Made by a program: the position numbers and the translations under genes. From assembly GCF_031954365.1 (NCBI RefSeq), contig NZ_JAUSVZ010000013.1: a stretch of DNA of 64,000 nt; one strand, 5' to 3'. Numbering within the stretch: position 1 is the first letter of the stretch; the number at the start of each line of letters is the position of its first letter. Of the stretch, positions 40,512-49,337 are shown piece by piece. Under the pieces are notes generated by a model, which was not told where the DNA came from, did no database searches, and saw nothing but the letters and a program-made list of their open reading frames with translations. The stretch is from Brevibacillus aydinogluensis. GTDB lineage: Bacteria > Bacillota > Bacilli > Brevibacillales > Brevibacillaceae.

Positions 40512-41246
40512 TTGAAGCGAGAGCGTTTGGACAAGGTCCTCGCCAACATGGGCTTGGGGACGCGCAAGGAAGTGAAACAACTGGTAAAGCAAGGGCTGGT
40601 GGAAGTAGACGGCTCCGTCGCCACTGACCCCGGCATGCACGTGATACCGGAAACGCAGGAGATCACGGTCGAGGGGGAGCCGCTCAACTACAAACGCTGG
40701 CTGTACATCATGTTGAACAAGCCGCCCGGCGTCGTCTCTGCCACGGAAGACAACCTGCACATGACGGTGGTGGATCTCCTGCCGTACGAATGGGGCCACA
40801 AGGTACACCCGGTCGGCCGGCTGGACATCGACACGGAAGGACTGCTGCTCCTGACCAACGACGGACAGCTCTCCCACAATCTCCTGTCGCCAAAGAAAAA
40901 GGTGGAAAAGGAGTACTTCGCTCGCATCCAGGGCCGCGTCACCGACCAGCACGTGGAGGCGTTCGCCCGGGGCGTCGAGCTGGAAGACTTTACGACCCTG
41001 CCGGCCAAGCTGGAGATACTCTCTTCCGGCGACGTCTCGGAAGTCCGGGTCACGATCATGGAAGGAAAATTTCATCAGGTGAAGCGCATGTTTGCCGCAT
41101 TTGGCCTGCAGGTGGTCTACCTGCAGCGCGTCCGCATGGGGCCGCTCCATCTCGACACGACGCTTTCCCCCGGGGAATACCGGGAATTGAGCGAGGAAGA
41201 ATTGGAACAGCTTCGCAGCCATATCCAGAAGAACAGCCCGGTTTAA
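40512..41246 (+). CDS. RsuA-family 16S rRNA pseudouridine synthase
   Basis: The 244 residues have an N-terminal S4 RNA-binding domain (about 1-60: RLDKVLANMGLGTRKEVKQLVKQG) and a pseudouridine synthase domain. Its catalytic Asp lies in HPVGRLDIDTEGLLLLTNDG (about residues 98-117). The C-terminal part has GKFHQVKRMFAAFG. It resembles RsuA/RluB enzymes; the target base cannot be decided, though RsuA-type (16S position 516) is likely. The start is TTG, seven bases after GGGG. Its stop overlaps that of tadA inside a shared terminator. Confidence 0.88.
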   Translation: MKRERLDKVLANMGLGTRKEVKQLVKQGLVEVDGSVATDPGMHVIPETQEITVEGEPLNYKRWLYIMLNKPPGVVSATEDNLHMTVVDLLPYEWGHKVHPVGRLDIDTEGLLLLTNDGQLSHNLLSPKKKVEKEYFARIQGRVTDQHVEAFARGVELEDFTTLPAKLEILSSGDVSEVRVTIMEGKFHQVKRMFAAFGLQVVYLQRVRMGPLHLDTTLSPGEYRELSEEELEQLRSHIQKNSPV

Positions 41247-41268
41247 TCCTGACCGGGCTGTTTTTTCA
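41233..41268. terminator. Terminator shared by the pseudouridine synthase gene and tadA
   Basis: CAGCCCGGT pairs with ACCGGGCTG and six T follow on the + strand. The stop codons of both convergent genes lie in its loop. Confidence 0.85.
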
Positions 41269-41725
41269 TCCGCAGACCGCGAAAAAAGTCTTTCAGCATC
41301 TGGCCGCATTCCTCCGCCAGCACCCCTTCCACGACCGGCACCTGGTGGTTGAATCGCGACTCATCCAGCAAGTTCATTAAGGTGCCCGCGCATCCTGCCT
41401 TCGGATCACGGGCCCCGTACACCACCTGCTCGATGCGGCTCTGCACAATCGCTCCTGCACACATCGGACACGGCTCCAGCGTCACGTACAGCGTGCAGCC
41501 GATCAGCCGCCAACCGCCGAGCCGGGCGCTTGCCTCCCGAATGGCAATCATTTCCGCGTGCAGGGTGGGATCTTTTTTCGTTTCCCGCAGATTGTAGCCG
41601 CGGCCGACGATTTCCCCGTCGCGAACGATGACCGCCCCGATCGGCACCTCGCCGATGGCCGCTGCCTTTTTCGCTTCTTCCATCGCGGCTCGCATGTATG
41701 TCTCGTGTTCCTGCATCTCCATCAC
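41243..41725 (-). CDS. tadA: tRNA adenosine-34 deaminase
   Basis: TadA makes inosine at the wobble position of tRNA-Arg(ACG). The 160 residues have the zinc and catalytic motifs HAE (residues 56-58) and PCPMC (85-89), plus KAGCAGTLMNLL and RFNHQ typical of bacterial TadA. The start at 41725 is a GTG that overlaps the nitroreductase stop (GTGA), so translation is probably coupled; an ATG at 41716 is an alternative. Confidence 0.95.
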   Translation of the reverse strand: MMEMQEHETYMRAAMEEAKKAAAIGEVPIGAVIVRDGEIVGRGYNLRETKKDPTLHAEMIAIREASARLGGWRLIGCTLYVTLEPCPMCAGAIVQSRIEQVVYGARDPKAGCAGTLMNLLDESRFNHQVPVVEGVLAEECGQMLKDFFRGLRMKKQPGQD

Positions 41726-42321
41726 GTGCGTCCAAATACTCCTTTAAACACAGTCTCAGACAGTTCCCGACGCCCCGACGGTTTTTCCCGCTCCTGCAAT
41801 TGCTCGGGCAGCGCGTCCTTTTCCCCTTGGTAGCCAATCGCGATGACCGCGTGCAGCTCGTATTCGTCCGGCACTTTCAGCACCTCGCGTGCCTTGTCCG
41901 GATCAAAACCGCCCATTGCGTGGGCAATCAGGCCGCGCCGGGCTGCTTCCAGAGCCAGGTATCCCCATGCCGCGCCGGCATCAAACGCATGCGCCCGGTT
42001 GTTCACTCCTTTGGCATTGACCGTTTTGGACAAAATCAGCGCAAGCACCGGCGCTTTTTCGCACCAGACGCGGTTGCCGTCGGCGATGAACGGGTAAAAG
42101 CGCTCCCTCTCCTCCTTGCTGCGGGCCAGGATAAACCGCCAGGGCTGTTCGTTGTTGGCCGACGGTGCCCAGCGCGCCGCTTCGAACAGGCTGAACAAAA
42201 CCTCGTCGGGAATCGGGTCTGACTTGAACGAACGGGGCGACCAGCGATTGAGAAATACCGGGTCCACCTCGTAGGATGCTTTCCGGTATTCTGCCACCTG
42301 GGGCAGGTACTGATTCATCAT
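41722..42321 (-). CDS. Nitroreductase-family FMN oxidoreductase
   Basis: The 199 residues fit the nitroreductase fold: RWSPRSFKSDPIPDEVLFSLFEAARWAPSANNEQPWRF (described across residues 25-62), FMN contacts in SARR-like positions, and the C-terminal AIGYQGEKDALPEQL. These NAD(P)H-dependent enzymes reduce nitro or quinone compounds; the natural substrate is unknown. The correct start is the ATG at 42321 with GGAGG ten bases upstream. A much longer open frame extends further but is antisense to the DinB gene. Confidence 0.9.
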   Translation of the reverse strand: MMNQYLPQVAEYRKASYEVDPVFLNRWSPRSFKSDPIPDEVLFSLFEAARWAPSANNEQPWRFILARSKEERERFYPFIADGNRVWCEKAPVLALILSKTVNAKGVNNRAHAFDAGAAWGYLALEAARRGLIAHAMGGFDPDKAREVLKVPDEYELHAVIAIGYQGEKDALPEQLQEREKPSGRRELSETVFKGVFGRT

Positions 42322-42448
42322 GGTTCGCAAACCTCCTTCATAGTTTTTCATTTTTATAGAATAGGGCTGGATAAAATCAGCCAACCTGGCGTATAATGGG
42401 AACTGAAGGGAACACATGTTCCCAGAACTATTGGAGGGAGGGTTTTTC

Positions 42449-42952
42449 ATGTTTTCAAGCATTTCCACTTTTCTAAAGGTATGGGAAGACGAGGCACAGA
42501 TGACCCAGCGCATTCTCGACGCCTGTACCGACGATTCACTGCAGCAGCGCGTCTCCGCCGATGATCGTACGCTGGGCAGGATTGCTTGGCACATCGTGTG
42601 CACCGTGCACGAAATGATGTCCCGCACCGGCCTGCAGTTTGAAGCGGTCGGTGAGCACCAGCCCGTGCCGTCCTCCGCGCGCGACATTGCCGAAGCGTGG
42701 CGCAACACCAGCGCTTCCTTTGTCGAAGCCATCCGATCCCAATGGAGTGACGCCACCCTGCAGGAAGTGCGCGAGATGTACGGCGAGCAATGGTCCAACG
42801 GCTATACGCTGCAAATGCTGATCCTGCACATGGTCCATCACCGCGGGCAAATGACCGTCCTCATGCGCCAAGCTGGTCTGCGTGTGCCGGGCACATACGG
42901 ACCCGCTCGCGAAGAGTGGAGCAATATGAGCATGGAGCCGCCTGCCCTGTAA
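42449..42952 (+). CDS. DinB-family metal-binding protein
   Basis: The 167 residues form a four-helix DinB/YfiT-type bundle with the likely metal-binding histidines in GRIAWHIV (about residues 42-49) and HMVHHRGQM (about 131-139). DinB proteins may be thiol transferases; the substrate is unknown. I start at the ATG at 42449 behind GGAGGGAGGG. TATAAT near 42391 may be its -10. Confidence 0.85.
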   Translation: MFSSISTFLKVWEDEAQMTQRILDACTDDSLQQRVSADDRTLGRIAWHIVCTVHEMMSRTGLQFEAVGEHQPVPSSARDIAEAWRNTSASFVEAIRSQWSDATLQEVREMYGEQWSNGYTLQMLILHMVHHRGQMTVLMRQAGLRVPGTYGPAREEWSNMSMEPPAL

Positions 42953-43067
42953 TCGCCCATTCAGTCCGCCGCCTCGACCGTCTCACTCGGCAGTTTCGGT
43001 AAGCACGCAGCATTCCGCGCGAGGATTTGTCTCTTCCATTCACATACTCTCTTCGTGTTTACATACA

Positions 43068-43096
43068 TTAACAGTGTAAGCGCACGTATGTATACA
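43068..43096 (+). promoter_or_regulatory. Promoter of the ykuK-like gene
   Basis: TTAACA (43068-43073), 17 bases, TATACA (43091-43096). It lies between inverted TACATAC and GTATGTA arms, which could form an operator. Confidence 0.55.
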
Positions 43097-43118
43097 ACCT
43101 CTGTGAGGGGGGATGTGA

Positions 43119-43619
43119 GTGGGAGTAACCCCTGTTAGCCCCGTCCTGTTCGACCGATTTTACAGTCCAACAATCGGCCTACTGGACAAGGCAGCCGTTT
43201 TTTCCAACATCGAGCAAACCGTATCCTCGACAGCCGGGACGTGCGAAATCATTGTCGGCGCCGACTCGAAACTGCGGAACCGCAGCACGTCCTTTGCCAT
43301 CGTCATCACGCTGATCCGTCACGGTCGCGGCGGCAATTTTTTTTACCACACGTTTCAGGAACGACATTATGCTTCGCTGCAGCAGCGCATTTTCCAGGAG
43401 GCGATTTACGCTGTGGGGTTGGCTTCCGAACTGCGCCACTATCTGCGTGAACGCAATATCGACATCCCCATCAGCCTGCATTTCGACATCGGCAAGAACG
43501 GTCCCACCCGCAAGTTTATCCAGTCTTTGCTAAGTCTGGCAAAATCAAACCACTTCCGGGCGGAAATCAAACCATACGCGTACTGCGCTTCCTCCATTGC
43601 AGACAAGTTTACCAGATAA
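43119..43619 (+). CDS. ykuK: YkuK family RNase H-like protein (DUF458)
   Basis: The 166 residues fit the YkuK/DUF458 family with an RNase H-like fold: IIVGADSKLRNRSTSFAIVITLI (acidic residue in VGADSK, about residue 48) and LHFDIGKNGPTRKF (about residues 139-152). The function is unknown. The start is a GTG after GAGGGGGGATGTGA. It is followed by a weak hairpin near 43645 and the glcT leader. Confidence 0.85.
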   Translation: MGVTPVSPVLFDRFYSPTIGLLDKAAVFSNIEQTVSSTAGTCEIIVGADSKLRNRSTSFAIVITLIRHGRGGNFFYHTFQERHYASLQQRIFQEAIYAVGLASELRHYLRERNIDIPISLHFDIGKNGPTRKFIQSLLSLAKSNHFRAEIKPYAYCASSIADKFTR

Positions 43620-43770
43620 GAAACATCTGTTGCAGAACGCTGCCCCAACCTTGCCGTTTTTTTGGACGGCAGGAACGATTTCGCTTCGCCCGCGTCTTTT
43701 CCCTGCATGATTGACAACGGAAAGCCAGTGCGTTATCATGAAATTGACAATGAAGCGTTTTCACATAAGC

Positions 43771-43796
43771 GTGTTACTGGTAATGCAGGCATGAGC
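43771..43796 (+). promoter_or_regulatory. RAT antiterminator in the glcT leader
   Basis: GTGTTACTGGTAATG followed by CAGGCATGAGC matches the LicT/GlcT RAT pattern (GTTACTG, loop, CAGGCA). It overlaps the terminator at 43793-43844. Confidence 0.8.
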
Positions 43797-43844
43797 TGAG
43801 AAGATCTTTTTTTCACCCAAAAAAGGTTTTTTCAGCTCTTTTTT
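43793..43844 (+). terminator. Conditional terminator in the glcT leader
   Basis: GAGCTGA pairs with TCAGCTC, with an inner CTTTTTT/AAAAAAG pairing, followed by six T. The 5' arm shares bases with the RAT. Confidence 0.75.
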
Positions 43845-43868
43845 GTTGGTAAAGGTGGGTGGTAACGG

Positions 43869-44726
43869 GTGTCTCGTGAAAAACCGTATACGATCACACG
43901 CGTCCTCAACCACAACGTGGTCCTCGTCGAAGAACCCGACTCCGGCCAGGAGATTGTGCTGTTCGGAAAAGGCATCGGCTTCGGCACCAAACCTGGGAAC
44001 ACCATCCTTCCCCACGATGCACGTGTCGAAAAACGCTTCCGCTTGGAAAATGAGAGCCACCAGCAGCAGTATCAAACCCTGCTCAGCCAGATCGACCCGG
44101 CCGTAGTGGGGATCGCCGAAGAAATCATCGCCCTGATTGCCAAGGAAATCACGCCGCACGTAAACGAACACGTCCATGTCGCCCTGCCGGACCACATCCA
44201 GTTTGCCATCTACCGCCTGCGCAACGGCATGGATATCGTCAACCCGTTCCTGTTTGAGATCCAGACCTTGTACAGCAAGGAATACGCGTTGGCCAAACGA
44301 GCGGCCGAGATGATCAAAACGGCGTTTTCCCAAGAGATACCGGAGAGCGAGATCGGCTTTCTGGCCCTGCACATCCATTCGGCCGTCAGCTCCATGCCGG
44401 TGAGCAAAACCGTTCAATTTACCAACATCATCGCCGAGCTGGTCGGCATCATCGAGGAGCAGACGGGCAGATCCATCGATCGCAACTCGATTGATTACGT
44501 CCGCCTCATCACACATCTGCGGTTTGCCTGCGAGCGCATCCGGCAGCAGAAATCGATTTACAATCCGCTGTTGGACCGGTTGAAGGAGACCGCTCCAGAG
44601 GCCTACGCCGTGGCCGAAAAATTGGCCCGGCACATCTCGAAGCGGCTGGACATGAACGTACCCGACGATGAGATCGGTTACATGGCAATGCATGTGTTCC
44701 GTCTGACCCAGCAACCATACGAATAA
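43869..44726 (+). CDS. glcT: PTS-controlled transcription antiterminator GlcT (BglG/SacY family)
   Basis: GlcT binds RAT RNA and prevents termination when its PTS domains are not inhibited by phosphorylated EIIB. The 285 residues hold an RNA-binding CAT domain (about 1-58), PRD1 (about 65-170, histidines in ALPDHI and LALHIH) and PRD2 (about 175-285, LITHLRF and YMAMHVFRL). The start is GTG after GGTGGG. A RAT/terminator pair stands before this gene too, so it probably controls itself, and another stands directly after it. Confidence 0.92.
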   Translation: MSREKPYTITRVLNHNVVLVEEPDSGQEIVLFGKGIGFGTKPGNTILPHDARVEKRFRLENESHQQQYQTLLSQIDPAVVGIAEEIIALIAKEITPHVNEHVHVALPDHIQFAIYRLRNGMDIVNPFLFEIQTLYSKEYALAKRAAEMIKTAFSQEIPESEIGFLALHIHSAVSSMPVSKTVQFTNIIAELVGIIEEQTGRSIDRNSIDYVRLITHLRFACERIRQQKSIYNPLLDRLKETAPEAYAVAEKLARHISKRLDMNVPDDEIGYMAMHVFRLTQQPYE

Positions 44727-44749
44727 ACAGAATCCAATACCATACCTGC

Positions 44750-44776
44750 GTGTTACTAGTTCGACTAGGCATGAGC
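44750..44776 (+). promoter_or_regulatory. RAT antiterminator in the EIIA leader
   Basis: GTGTTACTAGTTCGA followed by CTAGGCATGAGC: upper stem CTAGT/ACTAG, lower pairing CGTG/CATG. Classic ptsG-type RAT. Confidence 0.85.
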
Positions 44777-44836
44777 GGTGAGAGCATGCGGACATGGCAA
44801 ACGATGCCGCATTGTTTCCCCGTTCATGCCTTTTTT
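44768..44836 (+). terminator. Conditional terminator in the EIIA leader
   Basis: GGCATGAGCGG pairs with CCGTTCATGCC (one G-T), followed by six T. An inner ATGCGG/CCGCAT stem extends it. The 5' arm overlaps the RAT. Confidence 0.8.
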
Positions 44837-44878
44837 CATACACCTTATTTCATACAGCAGACGCAAAAGGAGGAGTTT

Positions 44879-45376
44879 ATGTTACGCAGTTTGTTTTCCC
44901 GCAAAAAAAAGCAGCAAGAAGTGACGATCCTGGCCCCCTTGACGGGCGTGATGGTGCCGTTGAGCGAAGTGCCTGACCCGGTCTTCGCACAGCAGGTTGT
45001 CGGTGACGGCGTAGCAATCGACCCGACTGAAGGGGTGCTCGTCTCCCCCGTAGACGGGAAAGTGACCCATTTGTTCCCCACCCATCATGCGATTGCCCTG
45101 ACCAGCGACAACGGTCTGGAAATTCTCCTCCACATTGGCATTGATACAGTGAAGTTGAACGGAGAAGGATTTACGCCGTTCGTGTCTGTCGGCGATCAGG
45201 TAAAAGCCGGCGACAAGCTGATCGAGTTTCAACTGGATACAATCCGGCAGGCAGGATGCGCAACAGTGACGCCTGTTGTCATCACCAACGGCGATGTGGT
45301 CGCCGAGAAACAGGTGATTGCTCCGCCCAACGTGCATGCCGGTCAGGAACCGGTGATGAACGTCGTAGTAAAGTGA
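44879..45376 (+). CDS. PTS EIIA component, glucose/GlcNAc type
   Basis: The 165-residue free-standing EIIA accepts phosphate from HPr and passes it to EIIB. The active-site His is in LLHIGIDTVKL (His85), with the partner His70 in PTHHAIAL. The family's LSEVPDPVFA start is present. AAGGAGGAG stands before the ATG. It lies between glcT and the EIICB gene, with RAT control upstream, so it likely serves the EIICB at 45707. Confidence 0.92.
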   Translation: MLRSLFSRKKKQQEVTILAPLTGVMVPLSEVPDPVFAQQVVGDGVAIDPTEGVLVSPVDGKVTHLFPTHHAIALTSDNGLEILLHIGIDTVKLNGEGFTPFVSVGDQVKAGDKLIEFQLDTIRQAGCATVTPVVITNGDVVAEKQVIAPPNVHAGQEPVMNVVVK

Positions 45377-45706
45377 GGCACCGCATAATGTAGTTTCAGG
45401 TAAGCATCACGGGGAATGGCGGGCTGCACGCCCGCCCCCTGTTGGTAAATTGTTCCGCCCAGTCCCGCTCGACCGTCACGCTGAACCCATATTGCACTCT
45501 GTCACGGCAACAGAGGCATCCCGTCAGCGGGAAGGCAGAACCGCATCACAGGTTTCGCCAGCTTCGAATTGCAAACGCTTACAAACCGCGATTCTCCCTT
45601 CGTCAGATGAGTCACTCTCCGGCCGTGTCCTAATTATCGCTCCTAATTGAACGTACTCCGGAGAGCGGCTTTCTGAATATCACTTTCATCCAAGGAGGTT
45701 TTATCC
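45377..45706 (+). other. Leader between EIIA and EIICB genes
   Basis: This 330-base gap holds no gene. Seen are a perfect GGCGGGC/GCCCGCC hairpin near 45418-45435, a cre site at 45569-45583, and inverted CTCTCCGG/CCGGAGAG arms (45612-45619 and 45659-45666). No third RAT is visible here, so EIICB is either transcribed from EIIA or has its own promoter. Confidence 0.5.
45569..45583 (+). promoter_or_regulatory. CcpA binding site (cre) upstream of EIICB
   Basis: TTGCAAACGCTTACA fits the cre consensus WTGNAARCGNWWWCA at every position. Confidence 0.7.
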
Positions 45707-47149
<1,443 letters not shown>

Positions 47150-47181
47150 ACCTGTCGTCACCGCTCGCCTGACGGCACGAT

Positions 47182-47214
47182 TCCACCCGGCAGCGCCCTG
47201 ACGTGCCGGGTGGA
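47182..47214 (+). terminator. Hairpin between EIICB and the TIM-barrel gene
   Basis: A perfect 11-bp stem, TCCACCCGGCA/TGCCGGGTGGA, is followed by CTGCTTT; probably a partial terminator. Confidence 0.6.
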
Positions 47215-47256
47215 CTGCTTTATAACGGCACAATATTTGTTACTGGGAGGAAGACG

Positions 47257-48171
47257 ATGAAACGATTGTTGGACTGCACAGCTTCCGATTTCTCACGGAT
47301 GACCGGGCAGGATGTAAAGCGGGCAATCAAGGCCTCTGAAGGGCGAGTGCTGGTAGCCGAAGTGATCTCCTCCGTCTCCCCACTCTACCCCAGTGTTACC
47401 AATGCAGAATTGGCCGCCGCTTTTGGTGCCGACATGATCCTGCTCAATCTCTTTGACGTGTTTCAGCCGCACGTGGAAGGACTGACCGCTGCGCCCGATG
47501 AGACGGTACATGAGTTGAAACGGCTCATCGGACGGCCCGTCGGCCTCAACCTGGAACCAGTCGACCCACAGGCCAGAGCGGCAGAACAACTGCTCCCCCT
47601 GCCCCCAGGGCGGCTGGCCTCGGCGGAAACCTTTGTCGAGGCAAAACGGCTCGGTTTTGACTTCCTCTGCCTGACCGGCAACCCCAAGACCGGAGTGACC
47701 AACCGGGAAATCAGGCAGGCGATCCGCACCGCCCGTGAAGTCATGGGCAAAGACGCCTTGATCATGGCCGGGAAAATGCACGGCGCTGGCGTAGCAGATG
47801 AAGCCGGTGGCAATTTGATAGAAGAGCAGACGATTGTCCAGTTTATCGAAGCAGGGGCGGACATCATCCTGCTCCCCTCGCCCGGCACAATTCCCGGCAT
47901 CACGCTTGATGCGGCCAAATCCATGGTCGATCTGGCCCACCGCCACGGCGCATTGGCCCTATTGGCCACCGGCACCAGTCAGGAAGGGGCAGACGAGGCG
48001 ACCATTCGCCAGATCGCGCTGAACAGCAAAATGGCCGGGGCCGATCTGTATCACATCGGCGACGCCGGTTACAATGGCATCGCTATCCCGGAAAACATCA
48101 TGCACTACTCCATCGCCGTGCGCGGAAAACGGCATACCTATGTGCGGATGGCCGCATCGGTCCTGCGGTAA
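47257..48171 (+). CDS. Putative TIM-barrel protein of unknown function, next to the GlcNAc PTS
   Basis: The 304 residues alternate beta and alpha as in a TIM barrel: VLVAEVISSVSPLYPSVTNAE near residue 32, DMILLNLFDV, GFDFLCLTGNPKTGVTN and ADIILLPSPGTIPGITL. The phosphate-loop-like end is HIGDAGYNG. It reminds me of phosphoenolpyruvate-mutase-like or phosphosugar enzymes, but I cannot place it. GGGAGGAAG stands before the ATG at 47257. Its position suggests work on an imported amino sugar; this is inference. Confidence 0.6.
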   Translation: MKRLLDCTASDFSRMTGQDVKRAIKASEGRVLVAEVISSVSPLYPSVTNAELAAAFGADMILLNLFDVFQPHVEGLTAAPDETVHELKRLIGRPVGLNLEPVDPQARAAEQLLPLPPGRLASAETFVEAKRLGFDFLCLTGNPKTGVTNREIRQAIRTAREVMGKDALIMAGKMHGAGVADEAGGNLIEEQTIVQFIEAGADIILLPSPGTIPGITLDAAKSMVDLAHRHGALALLATGTSQEGADEATIRQIALNSKMAGADLYHIGDAGYNGIAIPENIMHYSIAVRGKRHTYVRMAASVLR

Positions 48172-48188
48172 CGCCAGACAGCACAACG

Positions 48189-48235
48189 AAGCGGTTTCCC
48201 CCGTGGGCTCGTCCGTTTGGGGAAACCGCTTTTTC
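48189..48235 (+). terminator. Terminator after the TIM-barrel gene
   Basis: AGCGGTTTCCCC pairs with GGGAAACCGCT, followed by TTTT. Confidence 0.8.
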
Positions 48236-48496
48236 TCACGGCACCTGCCCGGCAATCGGGGCGGTCAGTGCCGCGTCGCTCTCCCTTTGCAGTTCCCGCT
48301 CAAACGACTCCAAGCGACGAAGGAAATCCTGACAGGCAGAAACGCTTTGGGGCTCCATCATCGCTAGCTCGTATGCCAGTGTCCTTTTCCAGATTTCCAA
48401 CTGCCGCATGTTGGCTTCCCGGACTTCCACCTCTTTCCCCCCTGACCGATCTCTTGCCATATCGCTCTGTGATCTGTTTGTCTCTGTATTTGTCAT
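48236..48496 (-). CDS. Small charged protein coupled to an XRE regulator
   Basis: The 86-residue product is hydrophilic and helical (REANMRQLEIWKRTLAYELA, then QDFLRRLESFERELQRE). Its ATG overlaps the TGA of the XRE gene upstream (ATGA), so it is translated by coupling. Its stop abuts the terminator of the convergent gene. No family is recognised. Confidence 0.6.
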   Translation of the reverse strand: MTNTETNRSQSDMARDRSGGKEVEVREANMRQLEIWKRTLAYELAMMEPQSVSACQDFLRRLESFERELQRESDAALTAPIAGQVP

Positions 48497-48711
48497 ATCA
48501 GCAAAATCAAGCACTGAAACAAGTCGCGCAGTTCGCATTTCAGCTTTCTGGCCAACACCGGCAGGTGATTCGCCTTGAAGTCGTACTCGCCCTTTTCGTA
48601 TTTCAGATAGGTAGACGCGTTCTTGAAGCCCAGTGATTCCGCCATGTCCTGCAACGTGATTCCCGTTTCGAGCCGTCGCCTTGCGATGAATCCCAGATTG
48701 ACTTTGTTCAA
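48493..48711 (-). CDS. Small XRE-family transcriptional regulator
   Basis: The 72 residues hold a helix-turn-helix: ARRRLETGITLQDMAESLGFKNASTYLKYEKGEYD (shown in parts, residues 10-44), then LPVLARKLKCELRDLFQ. The start is a TTG after GGGGGATGCTGA. It is divergent from another XRE gene; a palindromic operator lies just upstream of its start, fitting autorepression. Confidence 0.82.
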   Translation of the reverse strand: MNKVNLGFIARRRLETGITLQDMAESLGFKNASTYLKYEKGEYDFKANHLPVLARKLKCELRDLFQCLILLI

Positions 48712-48727
48712 TCAGCATCCCCCTTTA

Positions 48728-48744
48728 TTTGCCAAATTAGCAAA
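48728..48744. promoter_or_regulatory. Operator 1a, downstream of the minus-strand -10
   Basis: TTTGCCAAATTAGCAAA, an imperfect palindrome closely related to operator 1b (TTTGYYAAATTARCAAA). It lies between a TATAAT on the minus strand (near 48756) and the start of the XRE gene. Confidence 0.6.
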
Positions 48745-48793
48745 TCTTTAACCATTATAATACCGTTTCAATTTTCACAAAGTCAACACGTTC

Positions 48794-48810
48794 TTTGTTA
48801 AATTAACAAA
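48794..48810. promoter_or_regulatory. Operator 1b, perfect palindrome
   Basis: TTTGTTAAATTAACAAA is a perfect 17-base palindrome, 50 bases before operator 1a's other end. Confidence 0.65.
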
Positions 48811-48821
48811 AATTGTGTTTT

Positions 48822-48861
48822 CCGTTATGGAAAATTGTTAGAATAATTATTGCCATAGCGG
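48822..48861. promoter_or_regulatory. Operator 2 pair before the + strand XRE gene
   Basis: CCGTTATGG (48822-48830) and CCATAGCGG (48853-48861) are inverted copies of CCGYTATGG, different from operators 1a/1b, and sit just before the + strand XRE start. Confidence 0.55.
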
Positions 48862-48875
48862 AAAGGTTGTGACGA

Positions 48876-49232
48876 ATGATGTCAACAGTCGGTCAACGGA
48901 TCAAATGGCTCCGGGAACAAAAGCGGTGGTCCCAAATCCAATTGGCCGAAAAACTGCAAATTCACAACACGGTGCTCTCACGGATTGAGTCGGGTGAGAA
49001 AAAGAGTGTGGACAACCATCTGCTCTCGAAAGTTGCCGATGTGTTCAACGTCTCCGCCGATTTCCTTCTCGGCAAGACGAATGACCCGACGCCCTCATGG
49101 GGAACCCGGAAAAATCCGGAGGAGCATATTTCGTTCTTTGACTTGGAGGGATTGAGCCCATCCGAGATTGAAGAAGTGAAAAAGCACATCGACTATTTGC
49201 GGTGGAAAGCCCGACAGTCGGACAAACCATGA
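48876..49232 (+). CDS. XRE-family repressor (ImmR-like)
   Basis: The 118 residues have an N-terminal HTH (VGQRIKWLREQKRWSQIQLAEKL, HNTVLSRIESG; about residues 5-40) and a C-terminal Sip1-like tail with LSPSEIEEVKKHIDYLRWKA. A GGAAAGG SD stands before the ATG. It is followed by an ImmA/IrrE-type protease gene, the usual repressor-plus-protease pairing of conjugative elements and phages. Confidence 0.85.
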   Translation: MMSTVGQRIKWLREQKRWSQIQLAEKLQIHNTVLSRIESGEKKSVDNHLLSKVADVFNVSADFLLGKTNDPTPSWGTRKNPEEHISFFDLEGLSPSEIEEVKKHIDYLRWKARQSDKP

Positions 49233-49337
49233 CCGGCAGGGGCAGGACGTGTCTTACCAAACACTGTCCCGTGCACGGCGTTTTCTTTTCGCACAATACC
49301 GAACATATGTTCTGTTTCTTGCAAAGGAGGAATGCAC

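Noticed and set aside
42322..42798. N-terminal extension of the nitroreductase to 358 residues
   Set aside because: The extension is antisense to the DinB gene and the SD supports the ATG at 42321.
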